A DNA stretch of 64,000 bases, taken from positions 62,001-126,000 of the forward strand of contig NW_027420701.1 of NCBI RefSeq assembly GCF_009905375.1, written 5' to 3'. Below the pieces are notes generated by a model, which saw only the letters and a program-made list of their open reading frames with translations, was not told the origin of the DNA and searched no databases. Each line of letters opens with the position of its first letter. The first letter of the stretch is position 1. This stretch comes from Apium graveolens (lineage: Eukaryota > Streptophyta > Magnoliopsida > Apiales > Apiaceae). Position numbers and translations under genes: made by a program. Positions 11,026 through 21,553 of this stretch are shown here, one piece after another.

Positions 11026-11658
11026 GTCTGCTGATATATTTTGAAGCATGGTATCTTATTATTTGTCAGTACTTGTTAGATACTGATTTTTATGCTAAAT
11101 GCTTGATACCATGATAACATGCAATCTGTGCTAAATAATCTTATGTGAAATTGCATGTTGAACTACTGATTGTGCTTATAAACTCTGTTGTTAGTTAAAC
11201 TTGTTTTAACTAATAGTTTAAGTCAGTAGTTAATAAATCCTGATAGAAGTAATTAAAATACTGATAATGGTCAAATCATGTTTGACTGTTATACTTCATT
11301 GATTATTTTGAATTTTATTCAAAATAAATTGTTAACAGTATTTTTAATTAATCAGTGAGTAAGTGGAATATCTTTTGATTGATCAAATGGGTTAGTTACG
11401 GATGCAAGTATCCGTTGATACTTGAGTATTTACATTAGGAATATGAATATGAAGAGAGAGATTACTTTTGGCATGCCTAGATACGCGTAATTGTGTATGC
11501 TTATTATGTCTAATTATTGCTGGTCATTCAAAGAGTCTCTTCCACTTCCATCTTCTCTCTATAGATATAACCCTTCACTTTCAACACTTCTGACTGACTC
11601 TTCTCTCCAAACACTCAACCTTTTTGCCAAAATAAACTCAGATTCTCATCCTCTCAAA
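11026..11658 (+). promoter_or_regulatory. Post-pol spacer of B with TATA-like box and leader
   Basis: Non-coding, AT-rich. ACTGAT/ATCAGT words recur between 11066 and 11360, and a CGGATGCAAGTATCCG inverted pair lies near 11399. A TATAGATATA at 11560-11569 is followed by a CT-rich leader and the ATG of a small ORF at 11659. The layout mirrors the internal promoter-like units of A, C and D. Confidence 0.5.
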
Positions 11659-12027
11659 ATGTTCATTGCTCAACGACAGTTTTGCACTCGCACTAGTGAT
11701 GGTATTTATTACCTAGACTTTTTGTTTGATGATAATCATGTTTATTTTGAACCCTGGGGATGTAAAGTCAAGATAAACAATCTAATATACAGTCCTCATG
11801 ATATTCCGGAATCCGTTTATGAGAAGCTGCCAGAAGAACAAAGGTTGAATTTCTAGCTCTTCCAGATAGAAACTTGTCTTGAAGAAGAGCGCTTAGCCAA
11901 GGAGGTTGAGCAAGAGAAACTGGAGTTGCAAGAGAAGATTATCTCTCTCGCAATAACCATCTCGGGAGTTTATCATCACCGAGCTCTGAAGAAGCAAGAA
12001 GAGATGAAGAAGAAGAAGTTAGGATAG
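11659..12027 (+). pseudogene. Small gene-like ORF of unknown function in element B
   Basis: The ORF starts MFIAQRQFCT and continues with aromatic-rich, acidic sequence (DGIYYLDFLF, YFEPWGCKVK). A TAG follows at 11854-11856. The same frame then stays open for 56 more codons, giving a highly charged, coiled-coil-like tail (LEEERLAKEVEQEKLEL, then KKQEEMKKKK), to a stop at 12025. The total would be about 122 codons. A TATA-like box lies 99 bp upstream and AATAAA at 12096-12101 lies 69 bp downstream, so it has the outline of a compact plant transcription unit. I do not recognise the protein. It may be a family-specific post-pol gene or a captured host sequence. Confidence 0.5.
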
Positions 12028-13180
12028 ATTCTAGGAATAGTCTAATATTGTTAGGACTATTTTCTTGTTTCTGCCCTGTACTTTTCTTTTTCATGAATAA
12101 ATGAAAATATTTTCCCTTCTTTTGCTACATTGCATTACTACTTGTTTACTTCTTGAATGTGTGCTTAAATATTCTTAAATGTTGAATGTTAAATCAGTAC
12201 TACATGCTAAATTTGTGATATTTTTCAAAGTTCATATGACTAACTGATCTTTGTTTAAGCTATATGTGGCCAATTCAGTACAGATTAAGCGCTACAGGAA
12301 GTAATGGTAATCAAAGAAGAAAATTTAAGACAAGGTTTAATTCTTAATCATAAAGGGTTATAATCTTTGAGTGTTGCTCACAAAAATCTTTTGAAACTTT
12401 CTTTTCTGATCAAGAAAGTTGTCCACACTCAATCTCAAAATTCAAATATCTTATATCTTAAATTTCTTCTTACAACTGAAACACCTGAATTCTTTTCTGA
12501 AATGTTGCCAAACATCAAGTGTCATAAATCATGAATTATGTTCACCACTCAGAAACAACATTTAGTTGGTTAGAGACTACTTGCTGAGGTAGATCTTGAT
12601 AATACTATCAGGGACATAGAGGTTTCATCAGTCTTTACTGAAGACTCTGTGATAGCTAATTAAACACATTTCAAGTGGAAGTTCATTGCAAAAAGAACAG
12701 AAAGGTTTGAGATCATGGTACATGACAGTGACCTGATCAAATCCTCTCCAATTCAAATGGAGGTTCTCATTATTGATGAACAACAACTATCATAACCACA
12801 GTATCTACTGTGACTCTAATTGTGAATTCACAAGGTATAAATACTGGTATTACTTTATCAGAATTTAATTTAAATACTGATTTTGTTCTTTCAGCATTTA
12901 TAGTATACTTTTCATGATATGAATCATGTTGATATGATTACATCTAGACCTTAGAAAGGACTACCTCTAGTTGTATGATCACATATCACCCTTCTTTAAC
13001 CACCTCTTATTTCTATAGGACAATCTTTCTGAGCCTTTTTATTGTGAGATGTGTGAAAAGATTGAGAGAAAAACAGAATTTAAGAGAGGCAGGATCCTTC
13101 CTGGCAAAAGGAGAGGTAGATGAGAGATAGGATTTAGTAATCTTTGTGAGGAAGCTCTGACTATTAAAAGTCATAAGATG
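12028..13180 (+). other. Non-coding part of element B up to insertion of C
   Basis: After a T-rich stretch with AATAAA at 12096-12101, the sequence is AT-rich with scattered stops in all frames. General texture resembles the post-pol spacers of C and D. No gene is supported. It ends with the five bases AGATG that are repeated after C. Confidence 0.5.
13176..13180. other. Left target-site duplication of element C (AGATG)
   Basis: AGATG directly precedes the 5' LTR and is repeated at 39465-39469 directly after the 3' LTR. Confidence 0.93.
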
Positions 13181-13756
13181 TGTTAGATATATTTGTGATG
13201 TCATGTCTAATCTATTGTGTTTAGTTTCGGAACTTAATATCAGGACTTATCAGGACTTACTGGAAATCAGGAATTACTGAAGTCAGAACTTATATCAGAA
13301 CTTAAGGCCGTCAAGATTTATATCAGGACTTAAGTGCGGGTACTTCCGATAAGGAATGCGGCTGATTTACAGGAGATGATCTGGACTAAAACAAAAGAAG
13401 ATATGCATGAAGAGTTGGACAGCTAGAAGACTTGTAGAAGATAATATATGATTGATATATTTTAGGAGCCAAAATTATATTCCATATCAATTAGAAGATA
13501 TCTTGTAACTGTGTACTATATAAACACATCTTAGGGTTTAAAATATATGTGATATCATGCACGAGAAAGATTATACATTATAACCTAGCAGCTCTTAGTG
13601 ATATTGTTCATCACTGAGAGAGTAGTTTAACCTACTTTGTAACAGAGCTTATTATATTGAATAAACTTGATTACTGTTACACACTTGTGTTTTAAATCGA
13701 TTTGATTGTATAAACACTATATTCAACCCCCTTCTATAGTATTGTATGACCTAAAA
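13181..13756 (+). repeat. 5' LTR of element C
   Basis: It starts TGTTAGATATATTTG and ends at a mutated CTAAAA where the sister LTRs have CTAACA. U3 contains a run of ATCAGGACTT / ATCAGAACTT words (13231-13340). A TATATAAA lies at 13517-13524. The tRNA primer site follows after two bases. Confidence 0.93.
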
Positions 13757-13758
13757 AG

Positions 13759-13770
13759 TGGTATCAGAGC
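13759..13770 (+). other. Primer-binding site of C
   Basis: TGGTATCAGAGC is complementary to the 3' end of plant initiator-Met tRNA and lies two bases after the LTR. Confidence 0.93.
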
Positions 13771-13811
13771 CTCTCTGTTGATATACAAACAGTGAGATCC
13801 AGTTTACAATC

Positions 13812-15113
13812 ATGTCTGAAGAAACACAAACTCCACCTAAGCCCACCAAAACTCAAGATACTCAAAACAATCAAACACACGGTCGATATGAGAGTATTAG
13901 GGTTCCCATACTGAGAGCATCTGAGTATCCTATATGGAAGGTAAAGATGGCTATGTTTCTGGAAGCCACAGATCCAGAATACCTTGATAGAATTAATGAT
14001 GGACCATATAAGCCTACCAAGCTCTCTGTTGCAGTTGTTGATCAACCAGCAAATATGATACCAAAGGAGAAAGGTGATTACACACCTGAAAACATCTCAT
14101 ATATTGCCAAGGATGCAAGGGTAAGGCATCTGCTTCATAGTGCAATTGACAATGTCATGTCAAACAAGGTAATTGGATGCAAGACTGCAAAGGAAATATG
14201 GGATGCTTTGGAGACAAGATGCCAGGGAACTGAAGCCATCAAAAAGAACAGGAAGACTATACTCACACAAGAGTATGAGCACTTTGATTCAAAAGTTGAT
14301 GAATCATTAACTGATTTATATGACAGGTTTGCCAAACTCTTGAGTGATCTGTCACTGGTGGACAAGGAATATGATCTTGAAGATTCAAATCTAAAATTCC
14401 TTTTAGCTCTTCCTGAAAATTGGGGTTTGAAGTCTACTACCATAAGAGACAACTATGACCTTACTAAAACTACTCTTGATGAAATTTATGCTATGCTCAA
14501 GACTCATGAACTTGAGATGGATCAAAGGAGCAAAAGGCATGGAAGAAAGTCAAAGAAGGTTGCTCTTAAAGCTGAGGAGGAATTTCCTAAATTGGTTGTC
14601 TCAAAGAGGGGCAAAGGAAAGGCTCTCATCATACAGTCTAATTCAGAGTCATCATATTCTGATGATGCTGATTCAGAATCTGAAAATTTATCTAAAGTAG
14701 ATGTTGATGCAGAGATGATGCAACTGTGTGCTCTTATGGGGAAGGGTATCACAAAGATAGCCTACAAGAAATTTAGAAAGGGCAATAAGTTTTCTAGGAA
14801 AGGTGGAAGTTCTGAAAAGAAAGGGTTCAGAAAGTCTGAAGGCAAAGGAGGAAAGTTTGACAGAGGAGACAATTCAAATGTCAAATGCTACGATTGTGGT
14901 GAAAGAGGCCACATCTCTCCTGACTGCAAGAAAAGAAAAAGTGATAAAGGCCAGGCACTTATCACAAAGAAGAAAAACTGGGCAGACACTTCAGATTCTG
15001 AAGAAGAGGTGAACTATGCCTTGATGGCAAATGCTGATAGCAGTTCTGAAACTGCTGAATTGAAGGTACTCATTCAACTCTTGCTTTTCATACTGATGAT
15101 ATTTCTGAGCTAA
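13812..15113 (+). pseudogene. Gag of element C, N-terminal and nucleocapsid part
   Basis: This is a copia Gag starting MSEETQTPPKP, with the UBN2-type capsid region (YPIWKVKMAMFLEA, AKEIWDALETRCQG, LTDLYDRFAKLL). A basic, serine-rich linker leads to one canonical zinc knuckle CX2CX4HX4C (CYDCGERGHISPDC) at 14886-14927, residues 359-372. The ATG is chosen because it follows the primer site by 41 bp and matches element D. The frame is intact for 419 codons. Comparison with D then shows a one-base loss near 15067-15075, after which the ORF ends in unrelated residues at 15113. Confidence 0.93.
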
Positions 15114-16174
15114 GATTATATCTGAAAACCATGTTCATTAGTTTTAGAGATCAGACTTTAGAAAATGAAAGATTAAAATTTGAAAGTCTTGCTCTTAAAA
15201 ACTGAAATGACTACTTAGAAAAAGAGTTAGTTATATTCCATCAAACTCAGAAAGAAAGAGATGAGGCTTTGTATGTTAGAGATGAAATACTAAAATTGAA
15301 TAAATCTCTTAAATCTGAACTGAAAAAGGAAAAGGAGATAATCAAAACTTGGACTAACTCTGGAAGAACAACTCAGAAAATTTTAGAAAATGGAAATTGG
15401 AAAGAAGGACAAGGTTACCTAGATGATAAAGAAAAAAAGGAAACTATCATCTAAACCAAACTTTACCAAGAAAACTGAAAAGCCAAAGGTGAATCCTGTT
15501 AAGTTTGTTGCAAAAACTGAGGTATCAAAATCTGAAAAGATGAATGATTCTAAAACAGAAGTCAAAGAAAAGTCAACTTCTGACAAATTACAACAGGATA
15601 AACCAGCTGAAGTAAACATAGGTTTAATGACTAAGAAGCAGCTTAAGCATAAGCTGAAAGAGATTAGAAATGTGAACAAAGTCAAAGAAGCTAGGAAAAA
15701 TAGGAATTGAAAGGAAGGTGTGAATAAAAGCAATAATTATATGCCTGTTCCTAATACTCCTAGAAAGAAATGCTATAATTATGGAAACTCTAACCATCTT
15801 GCTTCTTTTTGCAGGAAAAATAAAGATATAAACTCTTTACCTCCTAGATCAGGAGTTAAGAGTCAGTCTGTTAGGTTTAAACCACAAAATTCTTATTTTC
15901 ATTGTGGTAGTTTATGGCATTCTATTTATACTTGTAAGGAATATCATAGTTTGTACTATGATTATTATGAAATAAAACCTTCTTTAAAGAAAGTTAGTGT
16001 AATTCCTTCTAGTGTAAAGTCTGATGCAAAGTTTGATATAAAGACTGATAAAAAGCATGTTAGCATAAACTCTGAAACTAAATCCGCGGCAAATGCTAAC
16101 AAACTTAAAAAGGCCAAAGGATCAAGCAAGTCAGGGTCCTTAAAACTAACCAATATTGGTCTTTGTGATTGCAG
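15114..16174 (+). pseudogene. Gag C-terminal extension of element C, with two further zinc-knuckle-like motifs
   Basis: This is the continuation of Gag across several frames. A Lys/Glu-rich coiled-coil-like stretch (15130-15460) and a Lys-rich stretch (15423-15710) precede two knuckles. One at 15771-15812 has its second Cys changed (CYNYGNSNHLASFC). One at about 15894-15936 has lost its first Cys (YFHCGSLWHSIYTC). In element D the first two Cys of the former and all four ligands of the latter are present. Defects against D: TGA near 15204, a 2-base loss near 15430 and TGA at 15708. The segment ends near the acceptor-like TGCAG at 16174. Confidence 0.7.
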
Positions 16175-17930
16175 GGCAACCGGAAAAACATCCCTAGTTC
16201 TGGAAAGTGGATATTCAGAACATATGACTAGAAATAAAGCCCTGCTATCAGACTTTATGGAGAAAGCTGGCCCAGGAGTTTCTTATGGAGATGGAAACAT
16301 GGGAAAGACTCTAGGATATGGTAATATCAATCTTGGGAATGTCATAATTGAAACAGTAGCTCTTGTCTCAAGATTTAACACAATCTGTTCAGTGTAAGTC
16401 AAATCTGTGACAGAGTTTATCATGTGGATTTCTTTCAAGAACACTGTGAAGTTGTAAGTAATTCTACAGGAAAAGTGGTTCTGAAATGTTACAGACATGG
16501 TAACATATATGAAGCCAGACTTTCAACAAACTCTGATGGTTCTGCAATCTGTCTGTTAAGCAGATCATCAATTGAAGAAATCTGGAATTGGCACAAGAGA
16601 GTCTCTCACTTAAATTTCAACAACATAAATGAGCTAGTAAAGAAAGATCTTGTGAGAGGACTGCCAAAATCAGTATTTGCTCCTGATGGTCTTTGTGACT
16701 CATGTCAAAAGGCAAAACAAAGAAAATCTTCATTCAAGAGCAAAACTGAATCCACAATTCTTGAGCCTCATCACTTACTGCATGTTGATCTATTTGGTCC
16801 AGTCAATGCCATGTCCATTGCAAAGAAGAAATAGGCTATGGTTATAGTGGATGAGTTCATAAGATATATTTGGGTATATTTCTTGCACAAGAAGAATGAA
16901 ACTGCATCTACTCTAACTGATCATATCAGACAGCTGGATAAGTTGGTCAAAGATTCTGTTAAAATAATAAGAAGTGATAATGGCACTGAGTTCAAGAATT
17001 CAACCATGTAAGAGTTCTGCAAAGAGCATGGAATAAGGCAGGAATTTTCTGTACCTGGAACTCCACCACAGAATGCTACACTCATAAAGAAGCATGGAAA
17101 AACACCATATGAGATGGTGAAGAAAAAGAAGCCAAATCTGAAATACTTTCATGTATTTGGATGCAAGTGTTTTGTTCTTAAGACTAATCCTGAATAGCTG
17201 TCAAAATTTGATCTAAAAGTTGATGAAGGAATTTTTGTTGGATATCCACTTTCCACAAAAGCCTTCAGTGTCTACAATTTAAGAACGAGGGTTGTCATGG
17301 AATCTATCAATGTATCTTTTGATGATAAAAAGATTACTGGACTTGAAGATTTCAATGATCATGATCAGCTGAGATTTGAAAATGAAGATGTAAATTCTGA
17401 TTCTGTAAATTCTGATGACCTAAATCCTGATCCTGTAAGTTCTGACGGGTTAAATTCTGATGTCATTGAAATTGTGGTAATTTCTCCAAAAAAATGCACC
17501 CGTTCATGGGGAGCAAGCTGATGATCATACCACATCTCAAGACTCTCAAGAAGCATAAGAATCAGTCACATGCTCTTCAAGTTCTGATTCATCAAGTGTT
17601 GATGAGCCAAATTCTGATAATTCTGGAAACTCTGATTCTTCAATTCCTGAAGGATCCAACTCAAATTCTGGAATCTCAGAGAGCATAACTTCAGGGGGAG
17701 CATCAGAAAATGTTGATGGAGATAGCATGGATCATGGGGGAGGATCCAGTTCTAGAGATCAACTTCCATCTGCAAGAAAGTGGAAATCACATACACCTGA
17801 CTTAATAATTGGAGATCCTAAAGCAGGTGTCAGAACTAGAAGAGCAATAACAAATGAATGTCTCTATCATTCCTTTCTATCTCAGACTGAACCAAAGAAA
17901 GTGGAAGAAGCTCTTTAAGATGCTGATTGG
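16175..17930 (+). pseudogene. Element C pol: protease and integrase, with internal deletion
   Basis: The protease motif is LVLESG, where the active family has LDSG, so the catalytic Asp is lost. The integrase zinc-binding region (WHKRVSHLNF, LCDSCQKAKQ) and first two catalytic Asp (HVDLFGP, RSDNGTEF) are visible. About 130 bp present in D is missing between 17060 and 17080, removing the third catalytic residue (the Glu of NGVVERKN). Stops or shifts occur at 16395, 16832 (TAG), 17008 (TAA), 17195 (TAG) and near 17490. The Ser/Asp-rich linker at 17390-17465 carries repeated AAATTCTGAT words. Confidence 0.9.
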
Positions 17931-19427
17931 GTGCAAGCAATACAGGAAGAGTTAAATGAATTTGAAAGAAATAAAGTCTGGACCCTAGTACCAAGACCAA
18001 AGAATAGATCCATTGTTGGCACAAAATGGGTGTTCAGAAACAAAACTAACAGTGATGGCATAATTACAAGAAATAAAGCAACGTTGGTTGCTAAAGGTTA
18101 CTCTCAACAAGAGGGTATTGACTATGATGAAACATTTGCTCCAGTTGCTAGATTGGAAGCCATAAGAATCTTTTTGGCTTATGCTGCTTACAAGAAGTTC
18201 AAAGTCTTTCAAATGGATGTGAAAAGTGCTTTTCTCAATGGAAAATTAGAAGAAGAGGTATATGTTGAACAACCTCCAGGCTTTGTAGATCCAAAATTTC
18301 TAAATCATGTCTACAGGCTCGACAAAGCACTTTATGGCCTCAAGCAAGCTCCTAGAGCATGGTATGAGACTCTGGCTCAATTCCTTCTGGAAAGTGGATT
18401 CACCAGAGGCACAATTGACAAGACTTTATTCTACCTCAACCATGGAAATAACTTACTTTCGGTACAGATATATATTGATGATATCATCTTTGGCTCTACA
18501 TATACAAAACTTTGTGAAAGATTTTCCAAGTTAATGCAGTCAAGATATCAAATGAGAATGATGGCAAAGTTGAGTTATTTTCTAGGACTTCAAGTCAAGC
18601 AAACTGAAGAAGGTACTTTCATAAATCAATCCAAGTATACCAGAAATTTACTCAAGAAATTTGGATTGCAAGATTGTTCAACTATATCCACTCCCATGTC
18701 CACTGCAACCAAGTTAGATAAAGATATTGAAATATCAGTAGATATTACTAACTACAGAGGTATGATTGGCTCATTACTCTATTTAACTGCAAGTAGACCT
18801 AATATCATGTATGCTACATGTCTTTGTGCAAGATTTCAGGCTGATCCAAGAGAACCTCATCTAATAGCTGTGAAAAGAATTTTCAAGTACCTCAAGGGTA
18901 CAGCTGATCTAGGATTGTGGTATCCTAGGGAATCAGATTTTAAGCTAATAGGTTACTCATATGCAGATTTTGCAGGATGCAAAATAGACATGAAAAGCTC
19001 TAGTGGAAGCTACCAATTTCTTGGAGGCATATTGGTTTCTTGGTTTAGCAAGAAACAGAAATCAATTTCCACATCAATTGCAGAAGCAGAATATATTGCT
19101 GCAGGAAGCTGTTGTACACATATTCTTTGGATGAAGAATCAGTTACTGGAGTATGGGTTAGAATTTTATAAAATACCCATTTACTGTGATAATCAAAGTG
19201 CTATTGCTATGACAGGTAATCCAGTTCAACACTCAATGAAAAAGCACATCAGCATTAGGTACCATTTCATAAGGGAACATATGATGAAAGGTACAGTGGA
19301 ATTGCATTTTGTCCCAACAGATCAACAACTAGCAGATATCTTCACAAAACCACTATGTGAAGCTACTTTTACAAGATTGGTAAATGAACTTGGAATGGTT
19401 TCAGGTTCTTTCTCAAAATCTGTTTAG
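17931..19427 (+). pseudogene. Element C reverse transcriptase-RNase H, open for 498 codons
   Basis: One uninterrupted frame spans RT and RNase H. RT motifs: [21 protein letters not shown] near residue 100, and the catalytic site as YIDD ([10 protein letters not shown]) near residue 180. The RNase H first acidic residue is changed: [10 protein letters not shown] where relatives have GYSDADFAGC. The Glu (AEAEYIAA) and second Asp (YCDNQSAI) remain. The C-terminus has LADIFTKPL and ELGMVSG. It looks like a preserved ORF, but a TAA at 17917 sits just upstream and the RNase H Asp-to-Tyr change argues for an inactive enzyme. Confidence 0.9.
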
Positions 19428-20917
19428 TTTTTGTTCTCATGCATCAGACTTTATAATCAGTATTTACAGATTATCTTATCTCCATGTAATCTGTGCTTAA
19501 ATTGTAACATATTAAATACTGATTGTTATCTGATGTGATTCTATATACTCTGATAGTGTTTTGAATGTTCTGTGCCTATTCACTCCAATGAGGATTATCT
19601 TGTTAGATGCTGACTTAGTAGTCTTTAACAAACTGTGCATCCCATGTTTGAATTAGTTGTTTATGTGGAAATCAATAATACAAGCAAACTCTGATTTTGA
19701 TCTTAGTCAAATTTACTTTGTGTATCTTATTACTAAGTCACAAACTAGATTGTTGCTTCTTATCTGTCAAATTCCGATGTCAGTAAATCTTAAGAATGAA
19801 CTACATGCTTGATAAGCCTCACTTATCTGAAGAGAATAAAAGAAAAGAAAACTTGAAATCAGGTACTCCTTTGAGATCTAGAGTAAATGTGTGATAGGGA
19901 AGACCCAAGTGCATTGCTGGTATTAAGTAATATGCATTAGAAAAGCAAATTTTTCTTGGTGACTTTTCATATTCTCTGATTACTGGAGAAATATTCTGAT
20001 AACAGCATAAATTATGATAGCAGTTGTAACTCATTTACACTGAGAAGCCACTAGGAAAAGAATTTCAAAAGATGCATAAAATGAGCACAAACAGTTGAGG
20101 TGGACTCTTGCATAAATTTATTCTATAGTAGACTTCACAATTCAAGACAGATTTTAAGCACTTTTCTTAGTTATGCCTTATTTCTAAGATATACTGAAGT
20201 TTATCTGACTTTAATCTTTATATGATCATTTGCACATACACACACTCTCACTCCATATGAATAATGAAAATTACTGTGGTGATTAAGTTGTTTCAGATAA
20301 AGAGTTAAGTATTATTTGCATAAATTCTGAGGACAAGTTCCGATGAAAGTTCTGATGATTAAACTCTAAAGAAACCAGTCAGTATTTGTGTGAAGAATCA
20401 CAGAAATAGTCATTCACTTTTTGAGTACAGAAGTCATTCTCTGATGACCATTAAATTCTGATAATAGTCAAGTTCTGATGCAAATCCTGATGGAAACTCT
20501 AATGCTTACATGGCATTATTTAATTACTCGACTTATTTACTGTAACGGTCATATTATCAGAAAATATTTAAGTGAGATAAAAACATTGCTAATCATTTGG
20601 TTAATGGGTTGCGTGTTCGTTTTGGTAACCGCATGTGAGCAATAATTACTGCATGTTTATCGTGCCCACTAATAATGTTTTGACTGTTTACATGTTGCAA
20701 GGTGTAAAATGTTTGTTCTACTTCCAAAAAGAGTCGTTGAGTGGAAAGAGTATATATATTAGAGTTAAAAGATTTCACAATCTTTTACCTACTCTTACTT
20801 TATCTATTATTTCTTTTACTCTCTCTCTTTTTCTCTCTATTTTCTGACGGACTCTCTTACAGTAATTTTATCAAACACCTTTCGTACACACAACTTTTCA
20901 CTTAATTTCTTACAGAA
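19428..20917 (+). promoter_or_regulatory. Post-pol spacer of C with TTCTGAT motif array and internal TATA box
   Basis: 1.49 kb without a gene. AGTTCTGATG-type words cluster between about 20330 and 20500. A TATATATATT at 20751-20760 is followed by a CT-rich leader (20785-20850), a TTTCTTACAG acceptor-like sequence at 20906-20915 and the ATG of ORF3 at 20918. The matching spacer in D (59395-60897) keeps the TATA box at the same 167-bp distance from the ATG. Confidence 0.6.
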
Positions 20918-21553
20918 ATGGCACCCAAGGACATCATCTTTAATGGAGCCAAGTTCGTCCCCAATAACTACATGGCTATTCTCAGAAAGGATGATGCTCC
21001 ATCAGATCTTCATTTTATTCAAGATTTTCTGGCTAACAGTGAGATTGGGTATGCTCTGACCCAACCACAATTACTCTCAGGGGCACTGATACTGGAGTTT
21101 TGGAGGAGTGGCGTTTATGATGATGGTGGTGAAGCTGGGTCCCCAAGTATTATTTTCACAACTGGGGAAGATGAGCATCTGGTTACCTTGTCTACTGTTC
21201 GACAAGCTCTACATTTGCCAGAAAATTATACTTTTAATGCTCAGATTGAAGAACCACTTCTACAGGGTATGATGGCCAATCTTGGCTATAAGAGAAGTCT
21301 GTCCAAGCTGGGACAGCTGAAGAGGCCATACATCAAAAGGGAGTGGAGCTACTTCTTTGACTACATCACCGGAGCTTTTGCCAACAAATGCTCCAACTTT
21401 GATGCCATTCCCATTCTGAGTCAGGAAATAGGGTATGCACTTCTAAATCAAACTCTCTTTGATTATGCTACTGCTATTTTGGGTTTTATTGGGGATAGGA
21501 TGCAGGAGGACCCAAATACTGTTTACTTTGCTAGATTTTGTCAACTCATTTAA
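20918..21553 (+). pseudogene. ORF3 N-terminal domain of element C
   Basis: It begins MAPKDIIFNGAKFVP and is 211 codons long. It shows strong similarity to the first 220 residues after the same ATG in element D (60898) and weak similarity to A. Recognisable shared blocks are NYMAI, VYDDGGEAGSPSIIFTTGED, NKCSNFDAIPI, IGYALLNQTLFDYA and GFIGDRMQ. I know of no enzymatic motif here. The frame stops at a TAA where D continues (YNFYYPDTP), because of a local indel. Confidence 0.75.

Noticed and set aside
13759..13770. tRNA-like sequence TGGTATCAGAGC at four places
   Set aside because: It is the primer-binding complement of initiator-Met tRNA, not a tRNA gene. No cloverleaf around it.
13764..14045. 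Minus-strand ORFs over gag (also 42257-42496 and 53665-53904)
   Set aside because: They are mirror frames of well-supported copia gag on the + strand and have no independent motif.
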